Shown here: positions 1 to 8,136 of the stretch, piece by piece
Numbering within the stretch: the stretch's first letter is position 1
How the letters are laid out: the number at the start of each line of letters is the position of its first letter
Source: Streptomyces sp. CC0208
Lineage (GTDB): Bacteria; Actinomycetota; Actinomycetes; Streptomycetales; Streptomycetaceae
Assembly: GCF_003443735.1 (NCBI RefSeq)
Contig: NZ_CP031969.1
Coordinates: forward strand, 4,340,001 to 4,404,000
Length of the DNA stretch: 64,000 bases
Reading direction: 5' to 3'
The notes under the pieces: generated by a model
What the model was told of the DNA's origin: nothing
What the model saw: the letters and a program-made list of their open reading frames with translations, nothing else
The model's database searches: none
Translations under genes and position numbers: made by a program

Positions 1-645
1 GACCAGGGTGCCGGGCGGCAGGAGCTGGTCGCCGCTGCGGCACTCCTGGCCGCGGGGGCGGATGTCCTGGCCGGGCACGACGGCCCGGGTGGCGTGCAGC
101 CGGCCCTTCTCGTCGGTCTGCCCGTGCTCGCTGCGCAGGACGGCGGTGGTGTCCGGGGGGACGCGCGCGCCGGTGGCGATCCGGGCCGCCTCGCCGTCGG
201 TCAGTGCCGCGGGCTCGGCGTGCCCGGCCAGCACCCCCTCGTCCCGTACAGCCCAGGGGCCGGGTCCGGCGACCACCCAGCCGTCCATGGCCGAGGTGTC
301 GAAGGAGGGGAGATCGGTGAGGGCGTCGAGGGGGGCGGCCAGGGTGAGACCGAGGGCGTCGTCGAGCCGGACGGAGACGGGGGCGCGACGAGCGCCGCGG
401 GTGACCGCCCGGGCGGCCCGGGCGGCGGTGGCGCGGGCCTCGGGCCAGGGGGTCGCCCGGTGGTGGGCGTCCGGCCGGGCCGCCGGGCCGGAGCCCTGGG
501 GCGGCGGCGCGGGAGGGCGATGACCTCCGGGGTGCGCGGTGCCGTTGTCTTCTCTCACCAGGGCCAGCGCCTCCTCGACGTCGAGATCGTCGGCGTCTGC
601 GGCGGGGCCGACGGCGTCGCCGGTGCGCACGGACCGGGCGGTCAT
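1..645 (-). CDS. moeA: Molybdopterin molybdenumtransferase MoeA (N-terminal part, cut by window edge)
   Basis: MoeA inserts molybdate into adenylylated molybdopterin in the cytoplasm. The visible 215 residues carry MoeA hallmarks: the SAMDGW block, RIATGARVP, and a later DIRPRGQE block. About 70 residues rich in Ala, Pro and Arg precede the first conserved MoeA segment, so the start may lie further inside the gene. I chose the ATG at 645 because it overlaps the stop of the upstream MobA-like gene (ATGA), which implies translational coupling. The C-terminal half lies beyond position 1. Family assignment is firm; the exact N terminus is less so. Confidence 0.88.
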   Translation of the reverse strand, partial: MTARSVRTGDAVGPAADADDLDVEEALALVREDNGTAHPGGHRPPAPPPQGSGPAARPDAHHRATPWPEARATAARAARAVTRGARRAPVSVRLDDALGLTLAAPLDALTDLPSFDTSAMDGWVVAGPGPWAVRDEGVLAGHAEPAALTDGEAARIATGARVPPDTTAVLRSEHGQTDEKGRLHATRAVVPGQDIRPRGQECRSGDQLLPPGTLV

Positions 646-1562
646 CCGGCGTCCGGGCGGGTGTCCGAGGTCCCGCCGGGCCCGGCGGCGGTCTCCCCGT
701 CGTCCTCCTCCGCCCAGCGCAGGGCCAGGGCCGTGGCCTTGCGGGAGGCCTCGGCCACGGCCTCGGGACCGCCGCCCGCCTGTGCGGCGGCATAGCCGAC
801 GAGGAAGGTGGTCAGCGGTGCCGCGGGCCTGGCCACGCCGTGCGCGGCGTCACGGGCGAGGTCGAGCAGCACGCCGGTGTCGACGTCGAGGTCGATGCCC
901 AGCTCGTCCTTGACTGCGGAAATCCATTCATCCAACACGTGCCCATGCTCCCTGATACGTGCCCTGGCGGTGGCGATGTCGTCCCAGGTGTCGCAGTCGA
1001 AGGACGCGACGGGGTCGGGGACGCGGGTGAGGTCGAGCGCGGCGGTAAGCCGGCGCAGCGGAAGGCCGGTGAGGGCGCCGTGCTCCTTCGTGAGTGCGGC
1101 GAGTTCGTTGCGCAGCGAGGGCGTCCGGTACGCGGCCACCAGCGGCTGGTCGCGGCCGTCGGCGTCGGTGAGCAGCACGCCGTCGGCGCCGCCCGTGCGC
1201 AGGACGGTCAGCAGCAGGCGTGTGGTGTCCTGCCGGAGGAAGGGCAGGTCGGCGGAGAGCACCAGGACGTACCGCGCCGTGGTGTGCCGCAGGCCGGCGT
1301 CCAGGGCGGCCAGCGGACCGCCGCCGGGCGGGTCCTCGCGGGCCCAGGTCACCGGCCGGGCGGTGGGGCGGGGGTCGGCGACGACGACGGTGGTGGCCGC
1401 GTCGTCGCAGGCCGCGAGGACACGGTCGAGCAAAGCCCGTCCGCCCACCCGCACGCCGGGCTTGTCCGCGCCGTCGAGCCGCCGGGCGGCACCCCCGGCG
1501 AGCACGACCACGTCGTACACAGGACCGGCGTCCCGGTCGCGCGAGGGCTGGTACGAGGTCAC
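642..1562 (-). CDS. MobA-like nucleotidyltransferase fused to a DUF6457-type domain
   Basis: This 306-residue protein begins with a MobA-type NTP-transferase domain (residues about 10-200). The glycine-rich start VVLAGGAARRLDGADK is visible, followed by the SADLPFL metal/nucleotide region. Such domains attach GMP or CMP to molybdopterin. The last 100 residues (from about HVLDEWISAVKDELG) form a separate small helical domain of the DUF6457 type, a fusion seen in actinobacteria. The start is a GTG at 1562 after a G-rich stretch; longer readings run into the tandem repeat upstream. The stop overlaps the moeA start, so the two molybdenum-cofactor genes form an operon. Confidence 0.82.
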   Translation of the reverse strand: MTSYQPSRDRDAGPVYDVVVLAGGAARRLDGADKPGVRVGGRALLDRVLAACDDAATTVVVADPRPTARPVTWAREDPPGGGPLAALDAGLRHTTARYVLVLSADLPFLRQDTTRLLLTVLRTGGADGVLLTDADGRDQPLVAAYRTPSLRNELAALTKEHGALTGLPLRRLTAALDLTRVPDPVASFDCDTWDDIATARARIREHGHVLDEWISAVKDELGIDLDVDTGVLLDLARDAAHGVARPAAPLTTFLVGYAAAQAGGGPEAVAEASRKATALALRWAEEDDGETAAGPGGTSDTRPDAG

Positions 1563-1640
1563 CCCCCGAGTATGCGTGCCGCCGCGATCACAGGGAACGT
1601 GCGGCGGCACCGGGATCGCGCGCCGCCCGGGTGGCGGCGC

Positions 1641-1724
1641 GCGATCGTGGTGTGCGGGTGGCTGGTCGGCGATCGCGGTGGGCGGGTGCCTGCTCCGCGA
1701 TCGTGGTGGACGGGTGCCCGGGTC
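1641..1724. repeat. Three-copy 28-bp tandem repeat downstream of the E2 gene
   Basis: Three head-to-tail copies (1641-1668, 1669-1696, 1697-1724) share exactly 28-bp spacing and the pattern GCGATCGYGGTGNNCGGGTG. A weaker, 29-bp-spaced copy lies at about 1613-1640. The array ends inside the E2 stop codon (1723-1725), and it fills the gap to the MobA-like gene. Each unit contains the palindrome CGATCG. No function is evident; it may simply be a replication-slippage minisatellite. Confidence 0.8.
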
Positions 1725-3048
1725 ACAGGGTGCGCAGCAGGACCGCCGGCTGTTCCACGCAGTCCGCCACATACCGCAGGAAGCCACCGGCGGTGCCGCC
1801 GTCGCACACCCGGTGGTCGAAGGTGAGCGAGAGCTGGACGACCTGACGTACCGCCAGCTCACCCTCGTGCACCCATGGCTTGGGGATGATGCGGCCGACG
1901 CCGAGCATGGCCGCCTCGGGGTGGTTGATGATCGGCGTGGAGCCGTCGACACCGAACACGCCGTAGTTGTTCAACGTGAAGGTGCCGCCCGTGAGTTCCG
2001 CGGGGGTGAGGGTGCCGGTGCGGGCCGCCTCGGTCAGCCGGGCGAAATCCGCGGACAGTGACTCGGCGTCCCGCGCGTGCGCGTCCTTGACGACCGGCAC
2101 GACCAGTCCGCGCTCGGTCTGCGCGGCGAACCCCAGATGCACCGCGTCCAGGCGCACGATCTCCCTGGCCGCCGTGTCCACGGTGGAGTTGAGCTCGGGG
2201 AAGCGGGCGAGGGCGGCGGTGCAGATCCGGGCGAGCAGCGCGAGCAGGGAGATCTTCGGACCGCCGGTCGCGTTCATCGCCGCACGCGCGCGCATGAGTT
2301 CCGTCGCGTCGGCGTCCACCCAGCAGGTGGCGTCGGGGATCTCGCTCCGGCTGCGGGACAACTTGTCGGCGACCGCGCCCCGGACACCCTTGAGGGGGAC
2401 ACGGGTTTCTGCGGGGGTGGAGGCCGGGGATGCCGCCGGGGTCCGGGGGGCCCCGGCCGGTGCCTGTACCGGTGCCGGTGCGGGTGCCGGTGCGGGGAGC
2501 CCCTGTGAGGCGGCGGCTCGCAGGGCGTACTCGACGTCGGCCCTGAGGATCAGTCCCTCGGGGCCGGAGCCGGTGAGCTCCCTGAGGTCGAGGCCGTTCT
2601 CACGGGCGAGGCGGCGGACCAGCGGGGAGATCACGGGGACGGGCCCCTCGACCACCTCGGGAGGTGCCGACCGGCCGTTCACCGGCACGGGAACCTGCTG
2701 CTCGCGCCGCACCCTGCGCCTGCGCGCGGGGGCCTGTGAGGTGCCGTACCCCACGAGCACGTTCCCCGAGCCCTCGCTCTGCGCGTCGGGGTCGGACGCG
2801 GGCGCCCCCACCGCCACGGTGATGAGCGGTGAGCCCACCGGGAGTTCACTGCCCTCCTCGCCGAAGCGGGCCGTGACGACACCGGCGTAGGGGCAGGGGA
2901 CGTCGACCATCGCCTTGGCCGTCTCGACCTCGACGACCGGCTGGTCGACCGCGACGACGTCGCCGACCTCCACCAGCCAGCGGACGATCTCCGCCTCGGT
3001 CAGGCCCTCGCCGAGATCCGGCAGCCTGAACTCCAGCACCTGCGCCAT
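1723..3048 (-). CDS. bkdC: Dihydrolipoamide acyltransferase E2 of a 2-oxoacid dehydrogenase complex
   Basis: E2 transfers the acyl group from lipoamide to CoA in the branched-chain (or aryl) 2-oxoacid dehydrogenase complex. Domains in the 441-residue protein: N-terminal lipoyl domain (about 1-78) with the lipoylated Lys in ETAKAMV; a Pro/Ala-rich linker; a peripheral-subunit-binding domain (about 155-190, SPLVRRLARENGLDLREL); a second Ala/Pro hinge; and the catalytic domain with the HRVCDGG active-site block near the end. The start is ATG 3048, overlapping the E1beta stop as TGATG. No E3 (lipoamide dehydrogenase) gene is adjacent, so E3 is presumably shared. Confidence 0.93.
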   Translation of the reverse strand: MAQVLEFRLPDLGEGLTEAEIVRWLVEVGDVVAVDQPVVEVETAKAMVDVPCPYAGVVTARFGEEGSELPVGSPLITVAVGAPASDPDAQSEGSGNVLVGYGTSQAPARRRRVRREQQVPVPVNGRSAPPEVVEGPVPVISPLVRRLARENGLDLRELTGSGPEGLILRADVEYALRAAASQGLPAPAPAPAPVQAPAGAPRTPAASPASTPAETRVPLKGVRGAVADKLSRSRSEIPDATCWVDADATELMRARAAMNATGGPKISLLALLARICTAALARFPELNSTVDTAAREIVRLDAVHLGFAAQTERGLVVPVVKDAHARDAESLSADFARLTEAARTGTLTPAELTGGTFTLNNYGVFGVDGSTPIINHPEAAMLGVGRIIPKPWVHEGELAVRQVVQLSLTFDHRVCDGGTAGGFLRYVADCVEQPAVLLRTL

Positions 3049-4052
3049 CAGCTCTCCGCCTCCCACTGCAGACGCCCGACGGCGTCCAGGATCCGGTCCA
3101 CGCCGGGCAGGTGGTGACGCTCCAGCATCGGCGGCGGATAGGGGATGTCGAACCCGGCCACGCGCAGCACCGGCGCCTCCAGATGGTGGAAACAGCGCTC
3201 CGTGACCCGGGCCGCGATCTCCCCGCCCGGTCCGCCGAACCCGCCCGACTCGTGCACGACGACCGCTCGTCCGGTCCGCCTTACCGAGGCCGCGACCGTG
3301 TCGTCGTCGAACGGCACCAGGGAGCGCAGGTCGACGACTTCGAGGTCCCAGCCCTCGTCCCGCGCGGCCTCGGCGGCTTCGAGGCACACGGGCAGGGACG
3401 GCCCGTACGTGATGAGTGTGGCGCTCCGGCCGGGGCGCCGCACCACCGCGCGGCCTATCGGTTCAACGGTCTGGGGGTCGTCCGGGTTCCAGGAGTCCTT
3501 CGACCAGTACAGCCGCTTGGGTTCCAGGACGACGACCGGGTCGTCGGAGGCGATGGCGGCGCGCAGCAGTCCGTAGGCGTCGGCGACGGTCGCGGGCGTG
3601 ACGACGTGCAGCCCGGGAGTCGCCATGTAGTAGGCCTCGGAGGCGTCGCTGTGGTGCTCGACCCCGCCGATGCCGCCGCCGTAGGGGACCCGGATGGTGA
3701 TGGGGAGCGGCAGTGCCCCGCGTGTGCGGTTGCGCATCTTCGCCACATGGCTGATCAGCTGCTCGAACGCCGGGTAGGCGAAGGCGTCGAACTGCATCTC
3801 CACGACCGGCCGCAGTCCGTACATCGCCATGCCGACGGCCGTGCCGAGGATGCCCGCCTCGGCGAGCGGGGTGTCCGTGCAGCGGTCCTCGCCGAACTCC
3901 TTGGCCAGCCCGTCGGTGACCCGGAAGACACCGCCGAGAGTGCCGACGTCCTCGCCCATGACGTGCACGGTGGGGTCGGCCGCCATCGCGTCGCGCAGCG
4001 CGCGCGTGAGGGCCTGCGCCATGGTGGCCGGCTTGAGGGCGACGGTGGTCAT
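3048..4052 (-). CDS. bkdB: 2-oxoacid dehydrogenase E1 beta subunit
   Basis: This is the beta subunit of the thiamine-diphosphate-dependent E1, which decarboxylates branched-chain 2-oxoacids. The 334-residue length fits the family. The typical opening block GEDVGTLGGVFRVT and the pyrimidine-domain segment FDAFAYPAFEQLISHVAKMRNRT are visible. It overlaps both neighbours (ATGA with E1alpha, TGATG with E2), so the three subunits are translationally coupled. Substrate choice between branched-chain acids, pyruvate and phenylpyruvate cannot be read from sequence alone. The bkd-type regulator next door favours branched-chain acids, while the PaaR-like operator upstream suggests a possible aryl role. 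Confidence 0.93.
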   Translation of the reverse strand: MTTVALKPATMAQALTRALRDAMAADPTVHVMGEDVGTLGGVFRVTDGLAKEFGEDRCTDTPLAEAGILGTAVGMAMYGLRPVVEMQFDAFAYPAFEQLISHVAKMRNRTRGALPLPITIRVPYGGGIGGVEHHSDASEAYYMATPGLHVVTPATVADAYGLLRAAIASDDPVVVLEPKRLYWSKDSWNPDDPQTVEPIGRAVVRRPGRSATLITYGPSLPVCLEAAEAARDEGWDLEVVDLRSLVPFDDDTVAASVRRTGRAVVVHESGGFGGPGGEIAARVTERCFHHLEAPVLRVAGFDIPYPPPMLERHHLPGVDRILDAVGRLQWEAES

Positions 4053-5194
4053 CGGTGCGCACCCCCGTGGGAGTCGTGCTCGGCGTCGAGTTCGGCACGC
4101 AACTGGGCCTGCTGCTCGCGCAGTTGCGGGGTGGGCTCGGCGTAGACATGGGCGAACAGGTCCATGGGGTCGAGGACCGGGTCCTGGTTCATGCGCTCGC
4201 GCAGCCCGGCGGCGAACTCCTCGGCGTCCTGGCGCACGGCCTCGATGCCGGCCTCGTCGATCAGTCCGCGCTCGGTCAGTTCGTGTTCCAGGAGGGCGAT
4301 CGGGTCGTGCCCGCGCCAGGTCTCGACCTCGGCGTCGCCGCGGTAGCGGGTCGCGTCGTCGGCGTTGGTGTGGGCGTCCACGCGGTAGGTGATCGCCTCC
4401 ACCAGGGTGGGGCCGCCGCCGGCGCGCGCGTGGCGTACGGCGGCGGTGAGGATCTCGTGCACGGCGGCCGCGTCGTTGCCGTCGACCAGACGCCCGGGCA
4501 TGCCGTAGCCCACGGCCTTGTGGGCCAGTGAGGGGGCCGCGGTCTGCTTGGCGAGCGGGACGGAGATCGCGAAGCCGTTGTTCTGGACCAGGAAGACGAC
4601 CGGGGCCTGCCAGACGGCGGCGAAGTTCAGCGCCTCGTGGAAGTCGCCCTCGCTGGTGCCGCCGTCGCCGACCATGGCGAGCGCGACCACGTCGTCGCCC
4701 TTGAGGCGGGCGGCGTGCGCGAGGCCGACGGCATGCGGGAGCTGGGTGGCGAGGGGGGTGCACAGGGGGGCGACGCGGTGCTCGCGCGGGTCGTAGCCGG
4801 TGTGCCAGTCGCCGCGCAGGAGGGTCAGAGCCTGGACGGGGTCCACGCCCCGGGCGACGGCGGCGAGGGTGTCGCGGTAGCTCGGGAAGAGCCAGTCGCG
4901 GTCCTGGAGGGCCAGTGCGGCGGCGATCTCGCAGGCCTCCTGGCCGGTGCTGGAGGGGTAGACGGCCAGGCGGCCCTGCTTGGTGAGGGCGGTGGCCTGC
5001 GTGTTGTAGCGGCGGCCGCGCACCAGCTCGGCGTAGAGCCGGCGCAGCAGGGCGGGGTCGGCCTGCGCGGCCGCCTCGGTGCCGAGGACGCGATGGGGCT
5101 GCGCGTCGGGCAGCAGGGGCGCGGGGTCCGTGCGGGGCTGCCAGGCGGGCGGCGGCGATGGCCGATACGCGCCACGCTGCTCCATGACCGTCAT
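4049..5194 (-). CDS. bkdA: 2-oxoacid dehydrogenase E1 alpha subunit
   Basis: This 381-residue E1alpha subunit binds thiamine diphosphate through the GDGGTSEGDFHEALNFA block, ending with the conserved QNNGFAISVP segment. It is the first gene of the E1alpha-E1beta-E2 operon. The start at ATG 5194 follows a GAGGAGGTG ribosome-binding site; a more upstream in-frame ATG at 5251 lies in the promoter region and is unlikely. The gene is divergent from an Lrp-type regulator, as in the bkd locus of Streptomyces coelicolor. A PaaR-like operator lies 60 bp upstream. Confidence 0.93.
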   Translation of the reverse strand: MTVMEQRGAYRPSPPPAWQPRTDPAPLLPDAQPHRVLGTEAAAQADPALLRRLYAELVRGRRYNTQATALTKQGRLAVYPSSTGQEACEIAAALALQDRDWLFPSYRDTLAAVARGVDPVQALTLLRGDWHTGYDPREHRVAPLCTPLATQLPHAVGLAHAARLKGDDVVALAMVGDGGTSEGDFHEALNFAAVWQAPVVFLVQNNGFAISVPLAKQTAAPSLAHKAVGYGMPGRLVDGNDAAAVHEILTAAVRHARAGGGPTLVEAITYRVDAHTNADDATRYRGDAEVETWRGHDPIALLEHELTERGLIDEAGIEAVRQDAEEFAAGLRERMNQDPVLDPMDLFAHVYAEPTPQLREQQAQLRAELDAEHDSHGGAHR

Positions 5195-5253
5195 GACGGC
5201 ACCTCCTCGTGGGAGCGGCTGGTGGCGCACCACGGGTGTGAGGCGCCTCACCT

Positions 5254-5267
5254 ACCGATTGTTCGGT
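5254..5267. promoter_or_regulatory. PaaR-like operator upstream of the 2-oxoacid dehydrogenase operon
   Basis: The sequence ACCGATTGTTCGGT differs by one base from the core of the two strong PaaR-type palindromes at 8029-8047 and 13228-13246. It lies 60 bp upstream of the E1alpha start and about 100 bp upstream of the Lrp-type gene. The core ACCGNNNGNNCGGT fits the ACCGNNCGNNCGGT centre reported for actinobacterial PaaR, with one deviation. Binding is inferred, not shown. Confidence 0.6.
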
Positions 5268-5295
5268 CGTCGGCACATTTTGGCTACAGGCCCCC

Positions 5296-5329
5296 TCAGG
5301 CTGTGGACAAACGGTTCTCCACAGCCTGA
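5296..5329. promoter_or_regulatory. Perfect 12-bp inverted repeat between bkdA and bkdR
   Basis: TCAGGCTGTGGA and its exact reverse complement TCCACAGCCTGA are separated by 10 bp. The pair lies 40 bp upstream of the bkdR start and about 100 bp upstream of bkdA. A perfect palindrome in a divergent promoter beside an Lrp-type gene is a natural operator candidate for that regulator. The right arm also overlaps a GGTTCTCCACAG element that resembles copies in the paa promoters. The left arm contains TGTGGACAA, which resembles a Streptomyces DnaA box, probably by chance. Confidence 0.55.
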
Positions 5330-5368
5330 GATGGACGCAGTACGTCCATGGTAGGGAGGCGGGGGGAC

Positions 5369-5869
5369 ATGGCACCTGAACAAATGGCCGAAGGCGCGGA
5401 GGGCGGCGTCCCCCTTCCGCCCCCGCGTCCGCTCGACGCCATCGATCAGGACATCCTCCAGATGCTCCAGGCGGACGGGCGCGCGTCGATAAGGTCGGTC
5501 GCCGAACGGGTGCACGTCTCGCGCGCCAACGCCTATGCGCGGATCAACCGCCTCGTCGAGGACGGCGTCATCCGCGGCTTCGGCGCCCGCGTCAACCACG
5601 AGCGCGCGGGCCAGGGCACCTCGGCGTACATCACCCTGAAGATCGTCCAGAACTCCTGGCGCACGGTCCGCGAACAGCTCAGACAGCTGCCGGGGGCTTC
5701 CCACATCGCGCTGGTCGGGGGTGACTTCGATGTGCTGCTGCTCGTCCACACCCCGGACAACAGGTCCCTGCGCGAACTGGTCCTCACCCGCCTCCAGGCG
5801 ATCCCGGAGGTCCTCAGCACCCGCACCCTGCTGGTCTTCGAGGAGGAGGACCTGGAGCCGCAGGGCTGA
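5369..5869 (+). CDS. bkdR: Lrp/AsnC-family regulator, BkdR-like
   Basis: This 166-residue DNA-binding protein has an N-terminal AsnC-type helix-turn-helix (about residues 25-75, LDAIDQDILQMLQADGR to VSRANAYARINRL) and a C-terminal RAM ligand-binding domain (about 90-160). Its divergent position beside E1alpha matches bkdR of S. coelicolor, a known regulator of branched-chain 2-oxoacid dehydrogenase genes. I chose ATG 5369 because GGGAGG and a G-run precede it; ATG 5349 is out of frame, and an alternative start at 5348 would add seven residues. It ends two bases before the convergent tetR-type gene, with no terminator between. Confidence 0.88.
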   Translation: MAPEQMAEGAEGGVPLPPPRPLDAIDQDILQMLQADGRASIRSVAERVHVSRANAYARINRLVEDGVIRGFGARVNHERAGQGTSAYITLKIVQNSWRTVREQLRQLPGASHIALVGGDFDVLLLVHTPDNRSLRELVLTRLQAIPEVLSTRTLLVFEEEDLEPQG

Positions 5870-5871
5870 GT

Positions 5872-6462
5872 TCAGGACGCCCTGCGCAGTCCCCCGAAGA
5901 TCAACTGCGCCACCGCGTCCGCCACTTCGCGTTCGTTCATGCCTCGGCCGTCCGGGCGGTACCACTCCACGATGGAGTTGATCATGCCGAAGACCAGCCG
6001 GGTCGCGAGGCGCACCTCCACGTCACCGCGTACGTCACCGTCCGCCGCGGCCGCCTTCAGGAGTTCGGCGACCCGGTGGTCGAAGTCGCGGCGGCGCTCC
6101 AGGGCCCACCGCTCGGTGTCCGTGTTGCCGCGCACCCGCAGCAGCAGGGTGACGTAGGGGAGTTCGGCGATCAGCACCTCGACCATGCGTCGCACGACGT
6201 ACTCCAGGCGGTCGGAAGCGCGGCCCACGCGCGCGTGCTCCTCATCGAGGATCCCGAAGAGGCCGTCCAGGGCCCGGCTGACGGCCCGGCGCAGCAGTTC
6301 CTCCTTGCCGGCCACATGGTGGTAGATCGACGACTTGGAGATACCCGCCGCCTTGGAGAGGTGCTCCATGGACGTGCCGTCGTAGCCGCGTTCGTTGAAG
6401 ATTTGGACGGCGACGGACAGCAGCGTCTCCGGCGTGTACGTGTCGCGCTTGGCGGTCGTCAT
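5872..6462 (-). CDS. paaR: TetR-family regulator of phenylacetate catabolism, PaaR-like
   Basis: This 196-residue TetR protein has its helix-turn-helix at about residues 10-55 (LLSVAVQIFNERGYDGTSMEHL to GISKSSIYHHVAGKEELL), followed by a helical ligand domain. The start ATG 6462 overlaps the stop of the 3-hydroxyacyl-CoA dehydrogenase gene (ATGA), so it is cotranscribed with paaH from the paaH/paaN divergent promoter. That promoter carries a perfect copy of the palindrome also found upstream of paaA, so autoregulation is likely. In known systems the effector is phenylacetyl-CoA; that is family knowledge, not seen here. Confidence 0.85.
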   Translation of the reverse strand: MTTAKRDTYTPETLLSVAVQIFNERGYDGTSMEHLSKAAGISKSSIYHHVAGKEELLRRAVSRALDGLFGILDEEHARVGRASDRLEYVVRRMVEVLIAELPYVTLLLRVRGNTDTERWALERRRDFDHRVAELLKAAAADGDVRGDVEVRLATRLVFGMINSIVEWYRPDGRGMNEREVADAVAQLIFGGLRRAS

Positions 6463-7976
6463 GAGGTGCTGCCCTCCCGCTTGTCGGAGGCGTACGCGTG
6501 CCGGTACAGCGCGAGCGAGGGCGCGTACCGACCGGACGGGTCGCGCAGGTGCAGGTCGTCGAGGAGGGCGTAGGCCCAGTTGCGGCCGAGCCTGCGGCTC
6601 CACTCGAAGGGACCGAGCGGGTAGTTCACTCCGAGCCGCATGGCGGTGTCGATGTCCTCCCGGGTGGCCACGCCCTTGGCGACGGCGTCGTGGGCCAGGT
6701 CGACGATCCGGGCGACCGTGCGGGCGACGATCATTCCGGGCACGTCCCCGATGACGCTGACGTCCTTGCCGAGCGCCTGGAAGAGCCCGGTGGCCTCGGC
6801 GAGGGTCTGCTGCGAGGTGTCCTGGGAGGCAGACAGCGCGATGCGCGTGGCCTTGCGGTAGTCGAGCGCGAGGTCGAAGTAGACGACGTCCCGGAACTCC
6901 ACCGAGGTCTGCCCGTCGGCGAGCGCGAGCTGGCCGCCGCTCGGCAGGAGCAGGCGGGTGCCGTGGTCCTCCTCGTCCTCGCGGACCTGGATGCCCGCCT
7001 CGCGGATCAGCGCGAGCAGTTCGGACGCGGGGCCCAGATCGCCCTCGGCGACGACGTACGCGGGCGCCTGGGCCGGCTCCGCGGTGTGCGGCTCGTCGCG
7101 CTCGGCGCCGTCCGTGTAGTCGTACCAGCCCCGCCCGCTCTTGCGGCCGAGCCGGCCCGACTCGACCAGGCGCTGCTGGGCCAGCGAGGGCGTGAAGCGC
7201 ACGTCCTGGAAGAAGGCGCGCCACACGGAATGCGTCACGGACTCGTTGACGTCCTGCCCGATCAGGTCGGTCAGTTCGAACGCGCCCATCTTGAAGCCGC
7301 CGCACTCACGCAGGACCGCGTCGATGGTGGCGGGCTCGGCGCCCTGGGCCTCGTGGACCGCGAACGCCTCGGCGTAGAAGGGCCGCGCGATCCGGTTGAC
7401 GATGAAGCCGGGGGTGTCGGCGCAGGCGACCGGCGTCTTGCCCCACGCACGGGCCGTCTCGTACGCGCGCGTGGCCGACGAGACGTCGGTGGCGAACCCG
7501 GAGACGACCTCTACCAGCGGCAGCAGCGGCGCGGGGTTGAAGAAGTGCAGGCCCACGAAGCGGCCTGGATGGCGCAGCGCGCCGGCGATGGCCGTCACCG
7601 ACAGGGAGGAGGTGTTGGTGGCGAGCAGACAGTCCTCGCCCACGACGTCCTCCAGCTCTCGGAAGAGCTGCTGCTTGACGTCCAGCCGCTCCAGGACGGC
7701 CTCGACGACCAGGGTGCAGTCCGCGAGGTCGGTGAGGTGCCCGGCGGCCACCAGACGGGCCCGCGCGGCGTCCCGGTCGGCGGCGGTGAGCCGGTCCTTC
7801 TCGACGAGCCGGTCGAGGCGGGCCCCGATCGCGTCGGCCGCCTCCAGGGCACGGCCGGGGGCGGCGTCGTAGAGCCGCACGGAATGCCCGGCGACCAGCG
7901 CGACCTGGGCGATGCCCTGGCCCATGGTGCCGGTGCCGACGACGGCCACGGGGCTGCTGAGGTCGAGTCCTGTCAT
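6459..7976 (-). CDS. paaH: 3-hydroxyacyl-CoA dehydrogenase PaaH
   Basis: PaaH oxidises 3-hydroxyadipyl-CoA to 3-oxoadipyl-CoA late in aerobic phenylacetate degradation. The 505-residue length matches PaaH proteins, which have an extra C-terminal domain. The Rossmann motif GTGTMGQGIAQ opens the NAD domain, and TNTSSLSVTAIA and GLHFFNPAPLLPLVEVV are typical. The first dehydrogenase module ends near residue 285, and a second 3HCDH-like C-terminal module follows after a linker. It is the first gene of a paaH-paaR operon, divergent from paaN, with a PaaR-type operator between. Confidence 0.92.
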   Translation of the reverse strand: MTGLDLSSPVAVVGTGTMGQGIAQVALVAGHSVRLYDAAPGRALEAADAIGARLDRLVEKDRLTAADRDAARARLVAAGHLTDLADCTLVVEAVLERLDVKQQLFRELEDVVGEDCLLATNTSSLSVTAIAGALRHPGRFVGLHFFNPAPLLPLVEVVSGFATDVSSATRAYETARAWGKTPVACADTPGFIVNRIARPFYAEAFAVHEAQGAEPATIDAVLRECGGFKMGAFELTDLIGQDVNESVTHSVWRAFFQDVRFTPSLAQQRLVESGRLGRKSGRGWYDYTDGAERDEPHTAEPAQAPAYVVAEGDLGPASELLALIREAGIQVREDEEDHGTRLLLPSGGQLALADGQTSVEFRDVVYFDLALDYRKATRIALSASQDTSQQTLAEATGLFQALGKDVSVIGDVPGMIVARTVARIVDLAHDAVAKGVATREDIDTAMRLGVNYPLGPFEWSRRLGRNWAYALLDDLHLRDPSGRYAPSLALYRHAYASDKREGSTS

Positions 7977-7997
7977 GTGCGCGATCCTCCCGCACGG

Positions 7998-8009
7998 GGT
8001 TTTCCACAG
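7998..8009 (+). promoter_or_regulatory. GGTTTTCCACAG element in the paaH/paaN promoter
   Basis: The 12-mer GGTTTTCCACAG occurs here and twice upstream of paaA (13150-13161 and 13173-13184). A one-base variant lies upstream of the bkd operon (5313-5324). All four are on the plus strand. It therefore travels with the PaaR-type operators, but its binding factor is unknown. Confidence 0.5.
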
Positions 8010-8028
8010 ATGCGGCGGACCCCCTTGT

Positions 8029-8047
8029 CCCGACCGATCGTTCGGTT
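8029..8047. promoter_or_regulatory. PaaR-type operator between paaH and paaN
   Basis: CCCGACCGATCGTTCGGTT is the exact reverse complement of the 19 bp at 13228-13246 upstream of paaA. Its core ACCGATCGTTCGGT fits ACCGNNCGNNCGGT, the centre of the PaaR site described in Corynebacterium glutamicum. It lies 52 bp upstream of the paaH start and 89 bp upstream of paaN, so it can serve both directions. Confidence 0.8.
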
Positions 8048-8136
8048 ACTCTAACCCTGACCGGCTGTTCCTGCCCATATTTCTGCCCAGGTCATGAACT
8101 CGACGAAGAGTTCGAAAGACGAGGAGTTGGTCCCGC

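Noticed and set aside
3048..5375. 775-codon minus-strand open frame over E1alpha and E1beta
   Set aside because: The first half is an Arg/Ala/Pro-rich out-of-frame shadow of E1alpha. The real E1beta begins at 4052.
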